A DNA stretch of 64,000 nt. Source: Morganella morganii (GTDB lineage Bacteria; Pseudomonadota; Gammaproteobacteria; Enterobacterales; Enterobacteriaceae). Under the pieces are notes generated by a model. It did no database searches and was not told the DNA's origin. It saw nothing but the letters and a program-made list of their open reading frames with translations. The stretch covers positions 2,925,418 through 2,989,417 of the forward strand of contig NZ_CP069157.1 in NCBI RefSeq assembly GCF_019243775.1, written 5' to 3'. The position numbers and the translations under genes are program-made. This document shows, in pieces, positions 39,596 to 49,936 of the stretch (positions are counted from its first letter, which is position 1; every line of letters starts with the position of its first letter).

Positions 39596-41561
39596 TCAAT
39601 CCGCATTGATTTCACTGAAAAAATTTTTATATTTCCCTTCACTACTTTTATCTAGGATAATAAGATTCTCAATAGATCGCGTGATCGATGTATAGATAAT
39701 CTCAGGAGTATCCTTGTCATCCATAATATAAAACACGGTTTTAGACTCCAGACCTTTAAAACTATGTATTGTGGATAGTTTGATTAATCCACTATTCGGA
39801 TAAAAATGATTTTTTTTTGTCCTTCTTACCCGCTCAATATCAGACTTAATACCAGTATGTTGCTTAATAAAATCTCGCAGTTCATCTTTTGTGAGCAATT
39901 TTAATTTATTGATATCGTAACACTCCTTTCTTTCCGGTAGGAGTTCAATTAGTTCTTCATATGTTTCAAACATACAGGTAGTATTTTCAAATTTATTCAA
40001 CCTTTCATTCAATCGACGAACAAGAAAAATATTAGACGATAGAATAACAATATCATTTGGATTGAAATTATAATTTTTGATGTAACTTTGAATTTTTTCA
40101 AAGCATTTATTTTCCCAGTCGGATGGAAAGAAATGATATTTTATAATATCAAAATTCATTCCTGGCTGGATATTTTGTTGTTCAAATAAATCTATATCTG
40201 CATGTTTTTCGACCAGATACTTCAATTGATATTCTTTAAAAATTCGATTCAAAGACGAGTCACTGCTTGTACGATAGGAACGATTTAATTTCTTCCACTC
40301 ACCAAATCCCTGTGCGATAACGGCAGCTCTTTTGCTATTTCTTTCATAAATATTTTGTGATTCGTCACCAAACAGAATCATTTCACCCTCGTGATTGAGG
40401 AAATTGTCACGAATAATTTTAACCCATTCATTTTCAAAGTCCTGAATTTCATCAATCAAAATTGTCCGATACTTATTAACAGAAAAACCACTGAATAAAT
40501 CACGGTTAAATAATTTATCAAATCCGTATTTTTCAATTAATTCACTGACATCTTGCTCTGTCTCAATCAATTGAGACATGAAAAACTGATGATAATTTGT
40601 CACTGCGAAATGTTGATCATCTCGATAACCAAGAGCATCGCTGATTCGGTCTTTAATGAGGTTTTTTAGTGTAATATTGAAAGTCAGAATCAATACAATA
40701 TCATCATGTCGATGAAATGCATTTACCGCTCGATTTGCAATGATAGTAGTTTTTCCACAGCCTGCTACACCTTTAATTTTTTCTTTTCCAGACACGCTTA
40801 CCGCCAACTTACTTTGGCGCTTATCTAAGAAGATTTTTTTTCCCTGTTTTAAAATATGGTCGCTTGGCATCAAGCGTCTTTTAAAATCGTCATACACACG
40901 ATCGTCAAACAGGACATGTGGCTTAAAGCTTTTAATTTTATTAACGAGTTCTTTTATTCGATCTGCGCTGTAAGCCATGGACTTATCTCTAGCTAACTTT
41001 CTTTTTAGCTGCGAGATTTTTTCTGCTTGTTGATTGTATTTTTCTATAGGAATTTCTTTATTCCTGTATTGCGCATCAATATACCTAGATCGCTCCATCA
41101 ATTCACTCTGGGCGTGAGAATATAACAAATCTATATTGGCTTTTTTACCTTTGTGTAAGTAAACAAACGGCTGGACAATGTTAAAAAAAATTGCGATTTT
41201 TTAGATAAGACAGACCTAATACTGGTAAATGTAGATTATATAAATTTGACTTGTACCTGAAAGCTTGTGATTGAGGTGATGAAATCTTCGACACCCCTTT
41301 TTCAGAACTAACTTGCCATTTATTAAAAGCATCGACACTATAATTAACTAGGTTATAGTCCTTCACTTCAACAATAAAAATTGCCGTGTGTTTTTTAAGA
41401 ATGATAAAATCAGGGCGATCCCCATCAATAAATGGATTAAAGAAAATTTCGTAGCTATCATCCAAGTTCTCCGTAAGGTGGTTTAACAAGTGAAGTTCAC
41501 CAGGAGTGGGAGCAACCTTTAAACGGAGTATGTTTTCCAAAGTTGGATGAAGGATAGACAC
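39596..41561 (-). pseudogene. NERD-domain nuclease fused to UvrD-type helicase, split by a +1 frameshift in an A8/T8 run
   Basis: Two frames, 41561(or 41603)-41181 and 41128-39596, are parts of one protein. The first has a NERD nuclease-related core: GELHLL, then GDRPDFIIL and FIVEVKDYNL (acidic residues plus EVK). It stops after NLYNLHLPVLGLSYLKNRNF in a run of eight T (coding strand). With seven T it reads on as NIVQPFVYLHKGKKANIDLL into the second frame. The second holds a complete SF1 helicase: GVAGCGKTT (Walker A), ILIDEIQDF (Walker B), LNRSYRTSS, LSTIHSFKGLE and YTSITRS. Repaired length is about 654 residues from the GTG at 41561, which has SD AGGGGAG. It is AT-rich, unlike its neighbours. 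A phage-defence role is inference. Confidence 0.8.
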
Positions 41562-41920
41562 GCTAACACTCCCCTTATAGTGAATAGTGAATTGAATAAC
41601 CATCTATAATTTACTACGTGCTCTATAAGAAACAAGTATGGCATAACAGATTTTTAAATTTACACAAATAACAATATTAGCTACTTCCGCTCCTGGCACA
41701 AAGCAGTCCATCAGATTAGATTCACGTCACAATTGTATCAAACCGAATTTGAACTAATACAACCGACAGAAGCAATTGCAGTGGTGCAGACTGGCTTTAT
41801 TCTGATTCATCCGTTTCGTGAAGGATTAACTATTCACTATCAGACATTATCAGCATCTGTTGTGTTTTCTTACTGTTTTTCATCGTCCGACACTATGGGT
41901 CACTTTATGGTCGACCAGTA
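41562..41920. other. AT-rich gap between the NERD-helicase gene and the HigA-like gene
   Basis: No supported gene. It contains the right copy of the 12-bp inverted repeat and the likely promoter of the NERD-helicase gene. I looked for a HigB toxin remnant and found none. Confidence 0.4.
41683..41694 (-). repeat. Right copy of a 12-bp inverted repeat flanking the NERD-helicase gene
   Basis: ACTTCCGCTCCT is the exact reverse complement of AGGAGCGGAAGT at 39509-39520. The pair encloses the NERD-helicase gene and could mark the ends of an inserted segment. No transposase or target duplication was seen. Confidence 0.5.
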
Positions 41921-42271
41921 TTATTTCTTTTCAAATTCAGGTGATTCCGTACGTTCATCCGACAGCTCATTAAGCCATACATCTTCTTCAGAATCGCCGT
42001 ACAGCGTGATCCCCGAAATATCGACTTCCTTTTCCAGGCGGTGCAAATCATAGTTTGCCTGTAAGCGCAGCCAGAATGCCGGGTTACTGCCTAATGCTGC
42101 TGCTATCCGGATAGCCAGGGCAGGTGTCAGAGCTGTTTTCCCCGACAAGAACCGGGAAACCGTTGCCGGTGTTACCCCGATATTTGCGGCAAACTGACGG
42201 ACTCCCACCCCCAGATCAGCCAGTATATTGGCTACGATTTTACCAGGATGTGAAACAATAGCTTGTTTCAT
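41921..42271 (-). CDS. HigA-family antitoxin-like HTH protein (no adjacent toxin)
   Basis: A 116-residue XRE-type DNA-binding protein of the HigA addiction-antidote family. [20 protein letters not shown] and [20 protein letters not shown] (helix-turn-helix about residues 25-55) precede [20 protein letters not shown], the family hallmark. In HigBA modules the toxin gene precedes higA; here only 68 bp separate its start from the mrcB terminator region, with no higB on either side. It may be an orphan regulator or the remains of a decayed module. It forms part of the AT-rich patch next to mrcB. Confidence 0.8.
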   Translation of the reverse strand: MKQAIVSHPGKIVANILADLGVGVRQFAANIGVTPATVSRFLSGKTALTPALAIRIAAALGSNPAFWLRLQANYDLHRLEKEVDISGITLYGDSEEDVWLNELSDERTESPEFEKK

Positions 42272-42312
42272 CAGTGATAATTCCCAAATTTAAACGCGTC
42301 TGTTGCATAAAA

Positions 42313-42335
42313 CAAAACCCGCCTTGCGGCGGGTT
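42313..42335 (-). terminator. Terminator after mrcB
   Basis: AACCCGCC/GGCGGGTT stem with a 4-nt loop and, on the minus strand, TTTTG-TTTTA behind it, 5 bp past the mrcB stop. Confidence 0.85.
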
Positions 42336-42339
42336 ACGA

Positions 42340-44847
42340 TTACTGTTCAAACATCTCTTTCAGCCAGCCGGGGGCTTCTTCTCCCTGCTGCTGAGCCGGG
42401 GCCTGCTGGCCGCACAGTGCCTGTGCGTCCGTTGTCCAGACCGGTAATGTCCGGGTGACACCCACGCCGTTGCAGACAAAATTGCCATCCGCATTGACCG
42501 ACATCTCTGCGATATCTTCCGGCGGTGTGAGGTTCAGTGCCAGCGGCGGCTGATTGTCCAGATAACGGCCATAGAGCACCAGGGCACCGGAGCCGCCGTA
42601 CAGGCCGGACGGGCTGTTATCATCCAGTCCCATCCAGGAGACGGTGACTTCTTTGCCGTCGATTCCGACAAACCAGCTGTCGCGCATCAGGTTGGTGGTC
42701 CCGGTCTTCCCGGCCAGATGGTATTTACCGAATTTAGATCCCAGACGACGGGCCGCGGTACCGCGTTCCACCACCTGCTGCATGCCGTACAGCGTCATAT
42801 AGGCCGCCTGCGGGGCAACAGCGCGCTGTGCCTGCGGGAAGCTCTGATAAATCACCGTGCCGTCTTCCGCAATCACCGAGCGCAGTGCGGACAGTGTCGC
42901 GCGGTTACCGCCGCTGCCGATGGTCTGGAACAGCTGAGAGACCTGCAATGGTGTCAGGTTTACCGCACCGAGCAGCATCGCCGGGACTTTCTGGATATTT
43001 TTCGCCGGCGCACCGAGACGGACAAAGGTATCCGCCACCGCATCCAGACCAACCGCCATACCGAGGTTAACCGTCGGTACGTTGATAGAGCGCGCCAGCG
43101 CATCCACCAGCATCACACGGCCGCTGAAGGTTTTGCTGTCGTTACGTGGTGACCAGGTACCGCCGCCGCCCGGAACATTAATGGTCAGCGGCTGGTCGTC
43201 CAGCCAGGTGTTCAGACGATAAGTGTCCGGAATACCAAGCGCGGTGAGATAAGTCATCGGTTTTGCCAGCGAGCCGATAGAGCGTTCCGCTGCCATAGCG
43301 CGGTTAAACCCGGCAAACTGTGGCTGGGAGCCGCCGACCATCGCGCGGACTTCGCCGCTGATGCGGTCAACCACCACCATCGCCCCTTCCAGCTCCGGTT
43401 TTTTACGCTCTGCACGGATGGCTTTCACGCCTTCCTCAACGGCATTTTCAGCCGCATCCTGGGAAACCGGATCCAGTGTGGTGAAGATTTTCACGCCAGA
43501 CAGATCATCCACTTTATCGCCGAGCTTCTCGCGCAGTTCCTGACGGACCAGCTGCATAAATGCAGGCTGCGGCGTGATCACACCACTTTTCTCTTTCACA
43601 CCCAGCGGACGTGCGCTCAGGACATCATACATTTCCTGGTCGATCACCCCGCCCTGAGTTTGCAGAAGTTTCAGCACCACGTTACGGCGCTCAAGGGCAT
43701 TTTGCGGGTTACGCCACGGGTTGTAGACCGATGCCCCTTTCACCATTCCCACCAGCAGTGCTATCTGGTCAAGACTGAGTTCATTCACCGGACGGCCGAA
43801 GTAATAGAGGCTCGCCAGCGGGAAGCCGCGGATTTGCTCATCCCCGCTCTGCCCCAGATACACTTCGTTGAGATACAGTTCCAGAATGCGGTCTTTATCG
43901 TAGCGGTAATCCATAATGAGCGCCATATAGGCTTCATTGGCTTTACGCACCAGTGTCCGTTCATTGGATAAGAACAGGTTTTTCACCAGCTGCTGTGTCA
44001 GGGTACTGCCGCCCTGAACCGCACGTCCCGCCGTCAGGTTTGCCAGAAGAGCACGCCCGATGGAGGTGATGCTGATACCGTCATGCTCATAGAAATTGCG
44101 GTCCTCGGTCACCAGCAGGGCTTTGACCAGCTCATCCGGGAAGCCGCTGCGGGCCAGGAACAGGCGCTGCTCACCATTTGCGGATTGCAGCATAGTGATC
44201 AGTTTCGGATCGAGGCGGAAGAAACCGAATTCACGGCCGTTATCCACGTTTTCAATTTTTTCCAGTCCGCTGCTGCCGAAAGTCAGCCGGGCGTTAATCT
44301 GCCCTTCTTTACTGTCCGGGAAATCAAACGGGCGGCGCAGCATCTGAATAGTATTACCGGTCACGGAAAATTCACCGGCTCGGGTGATTTTGGTAACTTT
44401 GCGGTACTGCATACCTTCAAGCAGTTTCACCATCTCATTCAGGCTGTAATCCATGCCCGGTTCGAGGTTTACGGTACGTCCGTAGACCGCAGCAGGCAGA
44501 TCCCAGACTTTACCGTCTAGGCGGTCACTGATTTTTCCGGCCAGATAAACGCCGTAAATCCCCAGCAGGATAGCCATCACAATGCCGAGTTTGACCAGGA
44601 ACCAGAACCAGCGCCAGCGCCGTTTGGGCGGCTTGTTTTTGCGCCCTTTTTTACTCATGCGCGGACTTTCCTCTTCATCGTCATAATCATCATCATCCGG
44701 CTCGTCATCACCGAATTCATCATCGTATTCAATATCATCGTCATAATCCTCATCCCGGCGGCGACGGCGGTCTGAGCGCCCTCTTTTTTTACCGGCAGAA
44801 GCCTTGCTGCCCCTGCGGCCGGTGGGTTCACGATCAAAATCAGACAT
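42340..44847 (-). CDS. mrcB: Penicillin-binding protein 1B (bifunctional transglycosylase/transpeptidase)
   Basis: An 835-residue class A PBP that polymerises and cross-links peptidoglycan. The cytosolic tail (1-82) is strongly charged: a basic [11 protein letters not shown] stretch, then a run dominated by Asp and Glu, then basic [12 protein letters not shown] before the transmembrane helix (about 83-106). The GT51 transglycosylase has [12 protein letters not shown] and [17 protein letters not shown]. The transpeptidase has SIGSLAKP (active Ser), SINVPTVN and AGKTGTTN (KTG). A UB2H-like region (about 110-200) would bind LpoB. It is downstream of hrpB, as in E. coli. Confidence 0.96.
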   Translation of the reverse strand: MSDFDREPTGRRGSKASAGKKRGRSDRRRRRDEDYDDDIEYDDEFGDDEPDDDDYDDEEESPRMSKKGRKNKPPKRRWRWFWFLVKLGIVMAILLGIYGVYLAGKISDRLDGKVWDLPAAVYGRTVNLEPGMDYSLNEMVKLLEGMQYRKVTKITRAGEFSVTGNTIQMLRRPFDFPDSKEGQINARLTFGSSGLEKIENVDNGREFGFFRLDPKLITMLQSANGEQRLFLARSGFPDELVKALLVTEDRNFYEHDGISITSIGRALLANLTAGRAVQGGSTLTQQLVKNLFLSNERTLVRKANEAYMALIMDYRYDKDRILELYLNEVYLGQSGDEQIRGFPLASLYYFGRPVNELSLDQIALLVGMVKGASVYNPWRNPQNALERRNVVLKLLQTQGGVIDQEMYDVLSARPLGVKEKSGVITPQPAFMQLVRQELREKLGDKVDDLSGVKIFTTLDPVSQDAAENAVEEGVKAIRAERKKPELEGAMVVVDRISGEVRAMVGGSQPQFAGFNRAMAAERSIGSLAKPMTYLTALGIPDTYRLNTWLDDQPLTINVPGGGGTWSPRNDSKTFSGRVMLVDALARSINVPTVNLGMAVGLDAVADTFVRLGAPAKNIQKVPAMLLGAVNLTPLQVSQLFQTIGSGGNRATLSALRSVIAEDGTVIYQSFPQAQRAVAPQAAYMTLYGMQQVVERGTAARRLGSKFGKYHLAGKTGTTNLMRDSWFVGIDGKEVTVSWMGLDDNSPSGLYGGSGALVLYGRYLDNQPPLALNLTPPEDIAEMSVNADGNFVCNGVGVTRTLPVWTTDAQALCGQQAPAQQQGEEAPGWLKEMFEQ

Positions 44848-44981
44848 GGTCTCTCCCGTCAGTCTGTCTGCCGCACAATCATGTGCCGGGCGGGACAGGC
44901 GGTTATTTCATCAGTTGCTATTGTCGCCGATTCCGGCAACAGACACAGTAAAAATCCGTTAAACAAAGACTATCTTTGCAT

Positions 44982-47432
44982 TTACATAAACTTTTTTACA
45001 CGCTTTGTCGGCTGTGCATTTGCCGGATCGTCCGGCCAGAAATGTTTGGGATAGCGCCCTTTCATCTCTTTCTGCACCTCCCGGTAGCTCCCGCCCCAGA
45101 AGGCTTTCAGGTCGGCGGTCACCTGTATCGGGCGGTGTGCGGGCGATAACAGGCTGACCGTCACCGGCAGCCGTCCCTGCGCCACCACCGGCGTTTCACG
45201 CACACCATACATCTCCTGAATGCGGACTGCCATCACCGGCGGTTTACCCGCCGCATATTCTACAGGGATCCGGGTGCCGGTGGGTACTTCAAAATGACGC
45301 GGGAATTGTGCATCAAGCCATTGCTGCTGCGACCAGTCCATCCGCTGACGCAGCGCGCCGTATAAATCCAGCTTTGCCAGCTGCTGCTGATTGCGCACAC
45401 CGGTCAGATACGGCGACAGCCAGGATCCCAGCCCGGCAAGCAGTGTATCATTATCCGCCGCCGGCAGCGGCTGTTCCGGAAACAGATCATTTGCCAGCTG
45501 CTGGCGGATAAGTAACTGCTCACAGGCTTCATTGAATGGCAGAACAGAGAGACCCTGTTCGCGGATCCAACTGAGCAGCGCATCGCGGACAACCTCATCA
45601 GACGGTGCCGCCAGCGGTTTCCGCTCAATAATCAGCTGCCCGCAGGTGACCGCCTGCCACGCCTGCCAGCTGCCTTTGTTTTCATCACGGGTCAGGCGGT
45701 TTTCTGTTTTCAGCAGGTGCGGTGCTATTTCTGTCAGTTGTGATAACTCAAACGGCACCGCTTTCAGGATCCGTGCATTGGCCTGCTGATCATTTTGCAG
45801 GATCAGCGGGGCGATAAGTCCGGGCTCATTACCCAGCGGACTACTTTCATCCGTAACCGCGCCGGTGCCGTTTGCCAGCAGAAACGCACCGGAGCGCCCG
45901 CGATTACCGGCGATTCTGTCCGGAAAGCCCTGTAATAAGGTGCGGCACAGCCAGCCGCTGTCCGGATCATGAGACGGTTTTCTGACCGGCAGACCGGCGG
46001 CCTGCAACAGCTGGTGCGCCCGCTTATCCCACCGGGCGGACGGATGTGTCAGATCATGCAGCAGATTGCCGTTACCCTCACGGGAAGGCTCTTCCAGCGC
46101 GGCAATCAACCGGGCGGCATAGTATATCTGTGCCGGTTCTTTATTAAGGGTATAAAGCCACAACGCAGAGAGGCGCGGCTCTGTCCCGGAGGCGGCCATT
46201 GCCTCACCTTTGGCGGTCAGTCCGCCGTCAGGCAAAAGACAACCCATTTCTGTCAGTAGTTTTTTCGCCACCTGTACCGCCACGGCAGGCGGGGTATCAA
46301 GCCAGGCAAGCTGTGAGACCTCTCGGCAGCCCCACTGCGCCAGGTTCAGCACCAGCCCGGCGAGATCACTGTGACAGATTTCAGGCTCACTGTGAGCCGC
46401 AGCGCGTTCGGCTTCCGCCTGTCCGCACAAATGCAGACAGATCCCCGGCGCCAGACGTCCGGCGCGACCGGCACGCTGTGTCATCGATGAGCGGCTGATG
46501 CGGCTGCGCACCAGGCGGGTCAGTCCGCTGCGCGGATCAAACTGCGCGGTTTTCTCCAGACAGCTGTCCACCACCAGAGTCACGCCTTCAATCGTCAGGC
46601 TGGTTTCGGCAATATTGGTCGCCAGCACGATTTTGCGCATACCGGGTGGCGGCGGTTCAATCGCCTGCTGCTGTTCTTTCAGGGAAAGTGCGCCGTACAG
46701 CGGGCAGATAAGGGTATCCGCATCCGTTTTACCGGTCAGTTGTTCCTGTAACCGGCAGATTTCCGCCTGTCCCGGCAGAAACACCAGCACAGAGCCTTCC
46801 TCCTGCTGATACAGCTGTAACACCGCCCGGGTTACCTCACTGATAAAAGGCTGATGCGCACTGAGCGGCTGATACCGCCTCTCCACCGGGAAAGCGCGCC
46901 CCTCCGCCGTGATCACCTCCGCCTGCGGCAGCAGGGACAGTAGTTGTTCATTATCTAAGGTCGCGGACATCACCAGCAGACGCAAATCATCACGCAGTGA
47001 GGACTGGACATCCAGCAACAGCGCAAGGGCGAGATCGGCCTGTAAATTCCGTTCGTGGAATTCATCCAGAATAATGATGCTTACTTCGGATAATTCCGGA
47101 TCCTGCTGTAACATTCTGACCAGAATTCCCTCTGTAACAACCTCAAACCGGGTAGCTGCACTGACCCGGGTTTCACCGCGCATCCGGTAACCCACGGTTT
47201 CCCCCGGACGCTCCCCGAGCTGCGATGCCAGCCGGTGCGCCACGCTGCGGGCCGCGATACGGCGGGGCTCCAGCATGATAATCCGTCCGGTGACAGAAGC
47301 GTCTTTCAGCATCAGCAACGGCAGAATAGTGGATTTCCCGCTGCCGGTCGGAGCCTGTAACAACACCTGCGGAGCACTTTTCAGTGCCGTACTGAGTGCC
47401 GGATAAATGTTACAAACGGGGGAATATGTCAC
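44982..47432 (-). CDS. hrpB: ATP-dependent RNA helicase-like protein HrpB
   Basis: An 816-residue DEAH/RHA-type SF2 helicase, close in length to E. coli HrpB (809), whose physiological role is unclear. Motifs in order: I QAPTGSGKST, Ia MLEPRRIAARSVA, II ILDEFHERN, III MSATLDNEQL, V VLATNIAETSLTIEG and VI SMTQRAGRAGR. The C-terminal HrpB domain ends KGRYPKHFWPDDPANAQPTK, matching E. coli. The start is a GTG at 47432 with SD GAGG. It is divergent from sfsA across 92 bp. Confidence 0.95.
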   Translation of the reverse strand: MTYSPVCNIYPALSTALKSAPQVLLQAPTGSGKSTILPLLMLKDASVTGRIIMLEPRRIAARSVAHRLASQLGERPGETVGYRMRGETRVSAATRFEVVTEGILVRMLQQDPELSEVSIIILDEFHERNLQADLALALLLDVQSSLRDDLRLLVMSATLDNEQLLSLLPQAEVITAEGRAFPVERRYQPLSAHQPFISEVTRAVLQLYQQEEGSVLVFLPGQAEICRLQEQLTGKTDADTLICPLYGALSLKEQQQAIEPPPPGMRKIVLATNIAETSLTIEGVTLVVDSCLEKTAQFDPRSGLTRLVRSRISRSSMTQRAGRAGRLAPGICLHLCGQAEAERAAAHSEPEICHSDLAGLVLNLAQWGCREVSQLAWLDTPPAVAVQVAKKLLTEMGCLLPDGGLTAKGEAMAASGTEPRLSALWLYTLNKEPAQIYYAARLIAALEEPSREGNGNLLHDLTHPSARWDKRAHQLLQAAGLPVRKPSHDPDSGWLCRTLLQGFPDRIAGNRGRSGAFLLANGTGAVTDESSPLGNEPGLIAPLILQNDQQANARILKAVPFELSQLTEIAPHLLKTENRLTRDENKGSWQAWQAVTCGQLIIERKPLAAPSDEVVRDALLSWIREQGLSVLPFNEACEQLLIRQQLANDLFPEQPLPAADNDTLLAGLGSWLSPYLTGVRNQQQLAKLDLYGALRQRMDWSQQQWLDAQFPRHFEVPTGTRIPVEYAAGKPPVMAVRIQEMYGVRETPVVAQGRLPVTVSLLSPAHRPIQVTADLKAFWGGSYREVQKEMKGRYPKHFWPDDPANAQPTKRVKKFM

Positions 47433-47524
47433 AAAAACCTCATCATTATCTGCTTAACTTTCGACGCACAACATTGTAGCATTGCCGCCCCCTGAAAAGT
47501 GCAGTCACATTGACAGGAGTTACG

Positions 47525-48235
47525 ATGGAATTTCATCCCCCGTTACAGGCGGGCACACTGGTGCAGCGTTACAAACGTTTTCTGGCGGATATTATCACGC
47601 AGGACGGGCGCACCATCACCATTCATTGTGCCAATACCGGCGCGATGACAGGCTGTGCCACGCCGGGTGATACCGTCTGGTATTCCGAATCCGCCAATGC
47701 AAAGCGCAAGTATCCGCACAGCTGGGAACTGACGCAGACACAGGCCGGACATCTGATTTGTGTGAATACGATGCAGGCGAACCGGGTGGTAGCTGAGGCG
47801 ATTGCGCAGAACCGGATCCCGGAACTTGCCGGGTACCAGACGCTGGCACAGGAAGTAAGATACGGCAGTGAAAACAGCCGGGTTGATTTTTTACTGACGG
47901 ATCCGCAGAAAAAGCCCTGCTATGTTGAGGTGAAATCCGTCACGCTGCTGGAAAACGGACACGGTTATTTTCCCGACACCGTAACTTTACGTGGACAAAA
48001 ACACTTACGTGAGTTACAAGCAATTGCTGAAGCGGGAAATCGTGCTGTTCTGTTTTTTGCTGTACTGCATTCAGGGATTGAGGCCGTATCGGACGCAGCG
48101 CACATTGATAAAAAATATTCATCACTTTTGCAGCAGGCATCACAGTCCGGAACTGAAGTAATTTGTTACAGAATGCGGATGACACCGGATGGCATCACTG
48201 CCGGAGAAAAGATACCCTTTGTATTCATGGGGTGA
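47525..48235 (+). CDS. sfsA: Sugar fermentation stimulation protein SfsA
   Basis: A 236-residue SfsA-family protein with an OB-like N-terminal part and a nuclease-like core ([17 protein letters not shown]). In E. coli its overexpression affects maltose gene expression; the fold suggests a DNA-binding nuclease relative. Landmarks are [23 protein letters not shown] and [20 protein letters not shown]. The ATG at 47525 has SD AGGAG at good spacing; the TTG at 47510 is less likely. dksA follows 187 bp downstream, as in E. coli. Confidence 0.93.
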   Translation: MEFHPPLQAGTLVQRYKRFLADIITQDGRTITIHCANTGAMTGCATPGDTVWYSESANAKRKYPHSWELTQTQAGHLICVNTMQANRVVAEAIAQNRIPELAGYQTLAQEVRYGSENSRVDFLLTDPQKKPCYVEVKSVTLLENGHGYFPDTVTLRGQKHLRELQAIAEAGNRAVLFFAVLHSGIEAVSDAAHIDKKYSSLLQQASQSGTEVICYRMRMTPDGITAGEKIPFVFMG

Positions 48236-48422
48236 ATATCAATTTTTTTAATAATAAATAGGATGTTTTGTGAGTTGCGGGGTGAATAAACACGCTGTTC
48301 TTCACACCTTACAAAACTAATGAAAGCAAGGGTTGCATTATCCATAATCATCTGCTATCTATAGCGGCCTATTTTTCCCCTCTAAGGGATATTGTCAGAC
48401 ATGCGTGTGTAGGAGAAGCATT

Positions 48423-48878
48423 ATGCAAGAAGGGCAAAAACGTAAAACCTCGTCCCTGAGCATTCTTGCCATTGCCGGCGTGGAGCCGTATCACGAGAAG
48501 GCAGGCGAAGAATACATGAACGAAGCCCAGTTGGCCCATTTCAAGCTGATACTTGAAGCATGGCGCAACCAACTCAGGGATGAAGTAAACCGCACTGTCA
48601 CGCACATGCAGGATGAAGCAGCTAACTTCCCGGACCCGGTTGACCGTGCCGCTCAGGAAGAAGAATTCAGCCTGGAACTGCGCAACCGTGACCGCGAACG
48701 CAAACTGATCAAAAAGATCGAAAAAACCCTCAAAAAGGTTGAGGACGACGATTTTGGTTTTTGTGAGTCCTGCGGGGTTGAAATCGGTATCCGCCGTTTA
48801 GAGGCGCGTCCGACCGCAGATTTATGTATCGACTGTAAGACGCTGGCTGAAATCCGCGAAAAGCAGATGGCGGGCTGA
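48423..48878 (+). CDS. dksA: RNA polymerase-binding transcription factor DksA
   Basis: The 151-residue protein enters the RNA polymerase secondary channel and, with ppGpp, controls rRNA, amino-acid and stress genes. It is almost identical to E. coli DksA. The coiled-coil tip keeps the two key Asp residues (NFPDPVDRA), and the zinc finger uses CESC and CIDC. The ATG at 48423 gives [19 protein letters not shown], preceded by AGGAG. It works with relA, which is also in this window. A terminator separates it from gluQ. Confidence 0.98.
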   Translation: MQEGQKRKTSSLSILAIAGVEPYHEKAGEEYMNEAQLAHFKLILEAWRNQLRDEVNRTVTHMQDEAANFPDPVDRAAQEEEFSLELRNRDRERKLIKKIEKTLKKVEDDDFGFCESCGVEIGIRRLEARPTADLCIDCKTLAEIREKQMAG

Positions 48879-48891
48879 CAGATTCACCACA

Positions 48892-48921
48892 GACGGCGCT
48901 TTGACAGCGCCGTCCGTTTTT
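48892..48921 (+). terminator. Terminator between dksA and gluQ
   Basis: GACGGCGCT/AGCGCCGTC, a 9-bp perfect stem with a 5-nt loop and a T5 run, ends only 12 nt before the gluQ ATG. gluQ must rely on readthrough or an internal promoter. A dksA-gluQ terminator limiting gluQ has been described in Shigella flexneri. Confidence 0.85.
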
Positions 48922-48933
48922 ATGCCACTACAG

Positions 48934-49836
48934 ATGACGGAATATTCTGCCGGCTCAGCGCCCGGTTATACCGGCCGCTTCGCACCCTCACCTTCCGGTG
49001 CGCTTCATTTCGGCTCTCTGGTGACCGCACTGGGGAGTTATCTTCAGGCCCGTCACCTCGGCGGACGCTGGCTTCTCCGTATTGATGATATCGACCCGCC
49101 CCGTGAAGTACCGGGTGCTGCGGATGCCATTCTGCGTATTCTTGACCATTACGGCCTGCACTGGGACGGCGATGTGCTGTATCAGTCGCGCCGCCATGAT
49201 GCTTACCGTGACGTGATTGAACAGCTGAAAGCCACCGGGCTGTGCTATTACTGCACCTGCACACGGCATGATGTACATGACAGCGGCGGCCATTACCCCG
49301 GCACCTGCCGTCAGCGCGGCCTGCCGCCGGATAACGCCGCGCTGCGGCTTATCAGGACGCATCCGGTGTACCATTTTACCGATGGCCTGCGGGGCGATGT
49401 GTTTACGGATAACGCCACAGCAGAGGAAGATATCATTATCTTCCGCAAAGATAAGCTCTTTGCCTATAACCTGGTGGTGGTGCTCGATGATGATTATCAG
49501 GGTGTGACAGAGGTGGTCAGAGGCGCGGATTTACTGTATCCCACCTCACATCAGCTCTCATTATACCGCCAGCTCAGGCTGCCGGAGCCGCATTATCTGC
49601 ATTTGCCGTTGATGCTGGGCCCGGCGGCGCGTAAACTCTCCAAGCAAAATCATGCCACCCCGGTGCCGCTCAGTGATCCGCGCCCGCTGTTATGGCAGGC
49701 GTTGCAGGTACTCCGGCAGCCGCTGCCGGAAACGGATCCGCTGTCGCTTTCCCTGACTGAACTGCTGGCATACAGTGTGCGGAACTGGGATATTGCTGCC
49801 GTACCGCGTGATGATGTGGTGACGGACAGGGAATAA
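48934..49836 (+). CDS. gluQ: Glutamyl-Q tRNA(Asp) synthetase
   Basis: A 300-residue paralogue of the glutamyl-tRNA synthetase catalytic domain without an anticodon-binding domain. It attaches glutamate to queuosine at position 34 of tRNA(Asp). HIGH-like motif: [13 protein letters not shown]. Zinc site: [20 protein letters not shown], ending with a Cys-Arg pair. KMSKS-like motif: RKLSKQNHA. The ATG at 48934 fits the family N-terminus better than the in-frame ATG at 48922, which lies inside the terminator T run; the SD is weak either way. It lies between dksA and pcnB, as in E. coli. Confidence 0.94.
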   Translation: MTEYSAGSAPGYTGRFAPSPSGALHFGSLVTALGSYLQARHLGGRWLLRIDDIDPPREVPGAADAILRILDHYGLHWDGDVLYQSRRHDAYRDVIEQLKATGLCYYCTCTRHDVHDSGGHYPGTCRQRGLPPDNAALRLIRTHPVYHFTDGLRGDVFTDNATAEEDIIIFRKDKLFAYNLVVVLDDDYQGVTEVVRGADLLYPTSHQLSLYRQLRLPEPHYLHLPLMLGPAARKLSKQNHATPVPLSDPRPLLWQALQVLRQPLPETDPLSLSLTELLAYSVRNWDIAAVPRDDVVTDRE

Positions 49837-49936
49837 TTCCGCAATATCCGGGCTAAAGCATTCTCAAAAAACCAAGTGTACGATATTATTAGTCGCTTAT
49901 TTTTTAGTTCATTTAATTGTTATACAGAGGTGTACC

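Noticed and set aside
41733-42053. 106-codon plus-strand frame next to the HigA-like gene
   Set aside because: Its second half is antisense to the HigA-like gene, it has no SD, and the Ser-rich translation looks like a shadow.
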